Notes under the pieces: generated by a model
Seen by the model: only the letters and a program-made list of their open reading frames with translations
Told to the model about the DNA's origin: nothing
The model's database searches: none
In this document: one piece after another, positions 43,046 to 47,472 of the stretch
Layout of the letters: every line of letters begins with the position of its first letter
Numbering within the stretch: the first letter of the stretch is position 1
DNA from: Nitrososphaerota archaeon
Lineage (GTDB): Archaea; Thermoproteota; Nitrososphaeria; Nitrososphaerales; JAAOZN01
Length of the DNA stretch: 47,472 nt
Assembly: GCA_011605775.1 (NCBI GenBank)
Contig: JAAOZN010000036.1
Span: forward strand, 1-47,472
Direction: 5' to 3'
Position numbers and translations under genes: made by a program

Positions 43046-44506
43046 ATGAACTACGAGCAGACCCTTAGGCTGATGCTTGAGCGGGGCTTCCTTCTGCCTA
43101 GCTCAGAGATATATCCAGATGCGTTGGCTGGTTTCTGGGATTACGGGCCGTTGGGTGTCGCGCTGAAGAATAGGTATATCGATGTTTGGCGAAGATACCT
43201 TGTAAGACGGGACGGTATGATTGAAATAGATGGCTGCCAAATAATGCCTAAAAGCGTCTTCGTAGCGTCGGGGCACCTAGAAGGGTTTGAGGACCCCATT
43301 GTAAGCTGCACAAAATGTAATCTCACGCTTAGAGCTGATAGGCTTATTCAAGAGAAGACAGGCAAGATCGTACCAGAGCGGTTGCCCAACGAGGAACTGG
43401 AAGCGTTAATCGCCTCAAATAACATCGTCTGCCCCAGCTGTGGTGCAAGATTGGGGAGCGTACGCAGATTTAACATGATGTTCAGAGTGAATGTAGGCCC
43501 CTCAGGCGATGAGGCTTATCTTAGACCAGAAACCTGCCAGAGCATTTTCGTAGACTTCCCAAGGCTCTTTAAGGTTATGCGTTGCAAACTACCCGTGGCC
43601 TTTGCGCAATATGGTAAAAGTTTCCGTAACGAGATCTCTCCTAGGCAGAGTCTTATGAGGCTTAGGGAGTTTTATCAGGCTGAGATAGAGGTCTTCTTTA
43701 ACCCGGCTAAAGCTAATGAATTTGAAAAGTTCGATGAGGTTAAACGTGAGGTTTTGAGGCTGGCGATGAAAGGTGAGGAGGTGGAGGAGCTTACAGTAGT
43801 AGAAGCGTTTGAGAAGGGGTACTTACCGAACAAGCTCATCGCCTACTATTTAGCCATCCTCCAACAATTCTATAGATATGTTGGGTTGGATATTAAGAGA
43901 ACCCGCTTTAGGAGGCTCGGTGACGATGAGAAGGCCTTCTACGCAACCTCAGCCTTTGATTTTGAGGTGGAAACCAGTCTAGGTTGGGTTGAGCTGGTAG
44001 CTTGTAATCACAGAGGTGACTATGATCTATCGGGGCACGCTAAAGTTAGCAAGAAGGATATGATGGTATTGGATGGTGATAAAGATGTTCTGCCGAATGT
44101 CTTTGAGCTTTCGATGGGTGTTGATAGAAGCGTCTACGCCGTAGTAGAACATTCGCTTACGGTTGAAGGGGAGCGTACAGTCATGCGCCTTAAACCATAC
44201 CTCGCGCCTGTTCAAGTTGGGGTCTTCCCGCTTGTAACTAGAGATGGGCTACCAGAAGTCGCTAAGCAGATCCACTCTAAACTAAAGCTGGGTTTCGACG
44301 CCTTCTATGACGAATCGGGCAGCATAGGAAGGAGGTATAGGAGAATGGATGAAATCGGCACACCTATTTGTGTCACAGTCGACTACCAGACCCTTCAAGA
44401 TAACACCGTCACAATAAGAGACAGAGACACGATGGCTCAGGAGAGGGTAAAGGTAAGTGAGTTAGAACAGATTCTCTACCAAAAGATCTACAGCTATCCC
44501 GCCTAA
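43046..44506 (+). CDS. glyS: Glycyl-tRNA synthetase, class II (dimeric archaeal/eukaryotic type)
   Basis: 486 residues. Motif 1 region: FWDYGPLGVALKNRY. CxxC zinc pairs: CTKCNL, CPSCGA. Motif 2: FRNEISPRQSLMRLREFYQAE. Motif 3: ELSMGVDRSVYAVVE. A C-terminal anticodon domain follows. It charges tRNA-Gly. Its 3' end overlaps the convergent DUF92 gene by 4 bases. Confidence 0.95.
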   Translation: MNYEQTLRLMLERGFLLPSSEIYPDALAGFWDYGPLGVALKNRYIDVWRRYLVRRDGMIEIDGCQIMPKSVFVASGHLEGFEDPIVSCTKCNLTLRADRLIQEKTGKIVPERLPNEELEALIASNNIVCPSCGARLGSVRRFNMMFRVNVGPSGDEAYLRPETCQSIFVDFPRLFKVMRCKLPVAFAQYGKSFRNEISPRQSLMRLREFYQAEIEVFFNPAKANEFEKFDEVKREVLRLAMKGEEVEELTVVEAFEKGYLPNKLIAYYLAILQQFYRYVGLDIKRTRFRRLGDDEKAFYATSAFDFEVETSLGWVELVACNHRGDYDLSGHAKVSKKDMMVLDGDKDVLPNVFELSMGVDRSVYAVVEHSLTVEGERTVMRLKPYLAPVQVGVFPLVTRDGLPEVAKQIHSKLKLGFDAFYDESGSIGRRYRRMDEIGTPICVTVDYQTLQDNTVTIRDRDTMAQERVKVSELEQILYQKIYSYPA

Positions 44507-45318
44507 CTCATAAGCAGAAAGACAGCCATAGCGGCAAACGCGCCTATGAATGTAGAGGTTAGATTAACGAGGTTATTATCAAACCTAGGTATGCCTGATA
44601 CGAAGGAGCCTTTAACACCGTGGTGCGTAGGCTGTTCAACAACTCTACCGCAGACTGCGCATTTGTACTTTTCTTGCAGAAGAGCGCCCAGTAAACTATC
44701 GCCTATCGAGCCTAGTGTACCGCCCGCGGCGGCGACAGCAACCACCTTAAACAGAGAGCCGCTAAAGAAACCAAGCATATATGCAGAGAAGCCGATGATC
44801 AAAGCGCCCACAACAGCCATGCTGGTGCCTAGAGGCGTTACACCACCGGAGGTGCCTGGTTCGACTTGGCGGCGAAGATCCACTATAAGTCGAGGCTTCG
44901 TCTTACTCAGTAACCCTACTTCGGTTGCAAGCGTATCCGATGCTGCTGTAGCCACAACACCGAGAAACGCTGCTGCAAAGATGTCCCCACCAAAGAGATA
45001 TTCGGCTGCGGCGAACAAAGCTGCTGCCCCGCCGTTTGATACTGCATTGACCCAGCTTCTGGCGCCTCCTTTGGCTTCTGCTGCGCCAAGGCAGCGTTTG
45101 TATGCATATTTGTAGCGTGTGAAGAATGAGGCTGTTACGAAGAAGATTATCATTACGAGCAGCCAACCCCAACAACCGGAGCCAACAAAAATTATCATAC
45201 CTATCGCTGTGGAGGCTATTGCGCCGCTTAGACTAAGGGCTCGTAGTCTGAATGCTAGGTAAGAGAGGAGCGTTATAAACACGAACCCTACTACTATATC
45301 GGATAGCGGCAGTGGCAT
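44503..45318 (-). CDS. DUF92/TIGR00297 family membrane protein
   Basis: About 271 residues with 7-8 membrane segments and the family core VVATAASDTLATEVGLLSKTKPRLIV followed by EPGTSGGVTPLGT. Plant and archaeal relatives include phytyl-phosphate kinase-like proteins (VTE6), which suggests a role in isoprenoid metabolism, but archaeal function is unproven. A longer frame reaches 45375, but a TATA box (45345-45354) lies inside that extension and points to ATG 45318. Confidence 0.85.
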   Translation of the reverse strand: MPLPLSDIVVGFVFITLLSYLAFRLRALSLSGAIASTAIGMIIFVGSGCWGWLLVMIIFFVTASFFTRYKYAYKRCLGAAEAKGGARSWVNAVSNGGAAALFAAAEYLFGGDIFAAAFLGVVATAASDTLATEVGLLSKTKPRLIVDLRRQVEPGTSGGVTPLGTSMAVVGALIIGFSAYMLGFFSGSLFKVVAVAAAGGTLGSIGDSLLGALLQEKYKCAVCGRVVEQPTHHGVKGSFVSGIPRFDNNLVNLTSTFIGAFAAMAVFLLMS

Positions 45319-45344
45319 AAACCCCGGATATGGCGTGATAGAGA

Positions 45345-45354
45345 TTTTTAAAAA
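45345..45354 (-). promoter_or_regulatory. TATA box for the DUF92 gene
   Basis: TTTTTAAAAA is centred 31 bases before ATG 45318, predicting a leader of about 5 bases or none. It fixes the start downstream of the longest possible frame. Confidence 0.5.
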
Positions 45355-45370
45355 CATTTCCCTCTCTGCT

Positions 45371-45437
45371 ACCACGTACTGCTATGGTTTTGCGAGGAAA
45401 CCATCCAGTATTTGCTGTACCTTGTGGAGTACGTGGT
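45371..45437. repeat. Nested inverted repeats (cruciform-like) between two minus-strand genes
   Basis: Outer arms ACCACGTACT (45371-45380) and AGTACGTGGT (45428-45437) are perfectly complementary. Inside them ATGGTTT (45384-45390) pairs with AAACCAT (45398-45404) around a 7-base loop. The element fills the gap between the Fe-S subunit stop and the DUF92 promoter. It could be a terminator-like RNA structure, a small RNA or a mobile-element footprint. Confidence 0.5.
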
Positions 45438-45470
45438 TTCAGGCACTCTTGGGTAGATGAAAGGTGTGGT

Positions 45471-45917
45471 CTAGTATGGGACGAATGTTAAGGGTATGTA
45501 TTTTCTAGGCAACACTTCCGAGGGTTTGGGCAGCTGATTCTCAACATCCGATGGAATTTTCCCGAGGAAGTAGGCTCTTGGCTTATCTGTTTCGTAGGGA
45601 AGGGGTTTAACCCTCCCTTCCGCTACCAGTTTTCCAGCTGGATCGGTAGAGCTGTCTAAATCTCCATAAATTCTGCCGCCGCCTGGGCAGTTTCTTACGC
45701 AAGGTGGCGATTTAGATGCTTCGCCGCAAGCAGGATCCCTCATTTGCGTGCAGACATAAGGTATCCATATAACCCTCTTTTCACTGCGTGAGTTAAGTTC
45801 AAGCACGGTATTCCAGCAGTCCTCGTTTTTATCATAGGTCCACACTCTACACGCTAGTGTACACGTGTGACATCCGATGCATCTATCCAGGTTTAGAACA
45901 AAGCCGAACCTAGCCAT
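45471..45917 (-). CDS. Short 4Fe-4S electron-transfer subunit (DmsB/NrfC-like), middle clusters missing
   Basis: 148 residues. Cluster-binding CIGCHTCTLACR lies at the N-terminus. Near 73-97 there is C-x7-C-x8-C-x3-C in CTQMRDPACGEASKSPPC followed by VRNCPGG, then GRIYGDLDS as at the end of DmsB-type proteins. Usual relatives are 180-240 aa with four clusters, and the two middle CxxCxxC repeats are absent here. It follows the molybdopterin subunit by 6 bases and would carry its electrons. The gene has either lost an internal part or is an unusual form. Confidence 0.75.
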   Translation of the reverse strand: MARFGFVLNLDRCIGCHTCTLACRVWTYDKNEDCWNTVLELNSRSEKRVIWIPYVCTQMRDPACGEASKSPPCVRNCPGGGRIYGDLDSSTDPAGKLVAEGRVKPLPYETDKPRAYFLGKIPSDVENQLPKPSEVLPRKYIPLTFVPY

Positions 45918-45923
45918 AACAGT

Positions 45924-46835
45924 TTACACCTCCTTGTAGACTTGGCAAAGCGCCGCCTTATATGTGGGGAAACCCGAGATAGGATCGAAAAGCCTTGGTA
46001 TAAGCACATTAGCGTGTGCTTCGGGAACCATCGCCCAGCCGTGGAAGACGTCAACAACACCTGGGGGTACGATGTAGGTTAAATGGGCTTTCACCTTAAT
46101 CTTTCCGTGGCTATTCTCGACTACGACAAGATCACCCTCTTCGATATTCCTTTTCTCCGCATCCTCAGGGTTTATATTGAGTATTGGGTAAGGCATAAGG
46201 TCTCTAAGCCACGAAAGCTCCCTCCACTTACTATGCGTATACATAGGAACCCTAGAGCCCGTGATTAAGATAAGCGGATACTTCTGAGCTAAATCCGGCC
46301 TGCTTATGGGCGATTCTTCTGGCTCTTTGAAGACTGGGAGCGGGTCATAACCATGCTTCTCCAAGATTGTGGACCATATTTCAACCTTGCCAGTTGGTGT
46401 CGGGAAACCAGGCTTCTTATCCCTTCGCAGCAACCCCTTCTCGTATTTCTTATATTCCTCTGAGCCAGGTGGAGGTATCTCCTTGCCTTCTGGGATGGGT
46501 ATTTCGTCTGTGGTTACACCAGCCTTCTGCAGAATATAGTCAAGCCCTTTCTTGGTATCGCCATCCCAAAACTCCTTTGCATAGCCCAGTCGGACAGCTA
46601 AATCAAATACTATTTGCCAATCGGTTTTTGCCTCCAAGTAAGGCTTTACAACAGGCTTCCTAACGTAAATCTTCCTCCCAAACCAGATGAAGGGTTCAAA
46701 CCTCTCATAGTTGGTTGCCGCTGGCAAAACTACGTCGACATAATTATGCGTCCAAGGCCTAAGGAAGTAGTCAACCGCCACAACAAACTCCATCTTTTTC
46801 AAGGCTTCTTGGTACTCTTGAAACTGTGGCCACAT
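45924..46835 (-). CDS. Molybdopterin oxidoreductase catalytic subunit, C-terminal part only
   Basis: 303 residues matching the last third to half of DMSO-reductase family enzymes. The frame opens with EALKKMEFVVAVDYFLRPW, typical of the middle of the enzyme, and ends with the dinucleotide-binding domain (LILITGSRVPMYTHSKW; NPEDAEKRNIEEGDLVVVEN). The N-terminal Fe-S/Mo-binding part is absent. Similarity stops at about 46,842, where a truncated urea transporter begins on the other strand. Substrate unknown; not functional as written. Confidence 0.82.
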   Translation of the reverse strand: MWPQFQEYQEALKKMEFVVAVDYFLRPWTHNYVDVVLPAATNYERFEPFIWFGRKIYVRKPVVKPYLEAKTDWQIVFDLAVRLGYAKEFWDGDTKKGLDYILQKAGVTTDEIPIPEGKEIPPPGSEEYKKYEKGLLRRDKKPGFPTPTGKVEIWSTILEKHGYDPLPVFKEPEESPISRPDLAQKYPLILITGSRVPMYTHSKWRELSWLRDLMPYPILNINPEDAEKRNIEEGDLVVVENSHGKIKVKAHLTYIVPPGVVDVFHGWAMVPEAHANVLIPRLFDPISGFPTYKAALCQVYKEV

Positions 46836-46846
46836 TGTAGCATTTC

Positions 46847-47442
46847 ATGGGGATACATAAACTACCGGCACTAACCGCACCCTTCGTCCTAACAGCGTGG
46901 GTCTTCTTGTTTGCGGCAAGAACACTTTTCAAAGGAATAAGCCCAAGCGTGGGATGGTGGGAACGTTGGCCAACTTATGGTGCTGAGGATAAGATGGAAG
47001 TTGGAGAATTTATAAAAGCTGTATTCAGAGGTAACGCCCAAGTAATGTTCAGCGATAGCTGGATTACAGGCGTAATCTTCTTTGTAGGCTACACACTAGG
47101 AGGAATAAGATACTATTGGGCATATGGTCCTGAATTTGGCTTAGAACCATTAACAACTGGAACCGGTGGACCGTTCCTCCTAGGTGGTGTAATAGGATTT
47201 GTAGGCTCACTTTGCGGGACTTTGATGGCATTAGCATGTGGGGCTGATAAACAAAGCATTAAACATGGACTTTATGGATTTAATGGGTCGTTATGTGCGC
47301 ATGCTCTAGCAGCTGGTGCTTTGCCTGGCTTTGGATTATTCCCAATGATGACTCCAGCCTCTATCTTGTTCGGCGCGATAGTAGCGGCAGCTATATCATC
47401 AATAGTCATGGCATTTGTGACAGAGATGTGGAAGCCTTACAG
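46847..47442 (+). CDS. Urea transporter (UT family), both ends cut
   Basis: The frame begins FMGIHKLPALTAPFVLTAW, which corresponds to the end of the first of the two homologous halves of urea channels. The second half follows: VGEFIKAVFRGNAQVMFSDSW, then GLYGFNGSLCAHALAAG, the urea-filter helix motif. The first half is missing at the head-to-head junction, and the gene then runs into adapter sequence at 47443. UT channels pass urea passively across the membrane. Urea use would fit the nickel transporter elsewhere in the window, but no urease is seen. Confidence 0.75.
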
Positions 47443-47472
47443 CTGTCTCTTATACACATCTGACGCTGACGA
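47443..47472. other. Nextera transposase adapter (non-genomic)
   Basis: CTGTCTCTTATACACATCT (47443-47461) is the complement of the 19-base Nextera mosaic end. The remaining 11 bases, GACGCTGACGA, match the Read 1 adapter arm with three bases (CCG) missing. It is a library artefact at the contig end and should be trimmed. Confidence 0.97.

Noticed and set aside
45319-45375. Extended start of the DUF92 protein
   Set aside because: The TATA box at 45345-45354 lies within the extension; the protein from ATG 45318 already has the full family length.

Overview
The window is archaeal. Supporting this are a class I lysyl-tRNA synthetase, an archaeal-type Elp3, an Alba chromatin protein, tRNA genes with introns (two of them carrying two introns each), binding proteins with pilin-like signal peptides and Thr-rich linkers, and AT-rich TATA boxes placed 26-27 bases before start codons (leaderless transcription). 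A branched-polyamine synthase (BpsA) next to SpeD and a tungsten-type aldehyde:ferredoxin oxidoreductase point to a thermophile. The gene set fits the TACK group, perhaps an Aigarchaeota or Thaumarchaeota relative, but I cannot fix the lineage from sequence alone.

Region 1 (about 1-17.5 kb) is an uptake and nitrogen-compound region. It holds a retropepsin-like protease, an aldehyde:ferredoxin oxidoreductase, a zinc alcohol dehydrogenase, a four-gene BMP/nucleoside-type ABC transporter, an amidohydrolase, a class V aminotransferase, an isochorismatase-like hydrolase, an NMT1/Ssu-type ABC transporter, a decayed transposase, a truncated hydantoin-racemase gene and a truncated NCS1 nucleobase/hydantoin permease with a small membrane protein. 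Together they suggest scavenging of purine- or ureide-like compounds; the actual substrates are not shown by the sequence.

Region 2 (17.5-33.2 kb) is mostly housekeeping and metal uptake. It contains a coiled-coil protein built of exact 7- and 11-residue repeats, tRNA-Arg(CCU) with two insertions, a ZnuABC-type metal transporter divergent from a NikR-like regulator, an MFS carrier, a Ni/Co ECF transporter (CbiM, small PDGLE subunit, CbiQ, CbiO), tRNA-Leu(UAA) with two insertions, an NfeD/stomatin pair, SpeD-BpsA, a 43-residue C2H2 zinc-finger gene, tRNA-Cys, an MscS channel, a gamma-glutamylcyclotransferase-like protein and Alba.

Region 3 (33.2-36.6 kb) is a small accessory island ending at tRNA-Arg(GCG). 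It has a frameshifted DUF318-type permease and a two-gene restriction-modification system with a PD-(D/E)XK nuclease.

Region 4 (36.6-47.5 kb) carries lysS, an NfnAB/GltA-type flavoprotein pair, elp3, three small genes, glyS, a DUF92 membrane protein, a short Fe-S subunit, the C-terminal part of a molybdopterin oxidoreductase and part of a urea transporter. The last 30 bases are Nextera adapter sequence, not genomic DNA.

At two places (about 16,340 and 46,842) two genes meet head to head. Each has lost its 5' part and there is nothing between them. These may be assembly or amplification chimeras, or inversion breakpoints, and gene-order conclusions across them should be treated with care.
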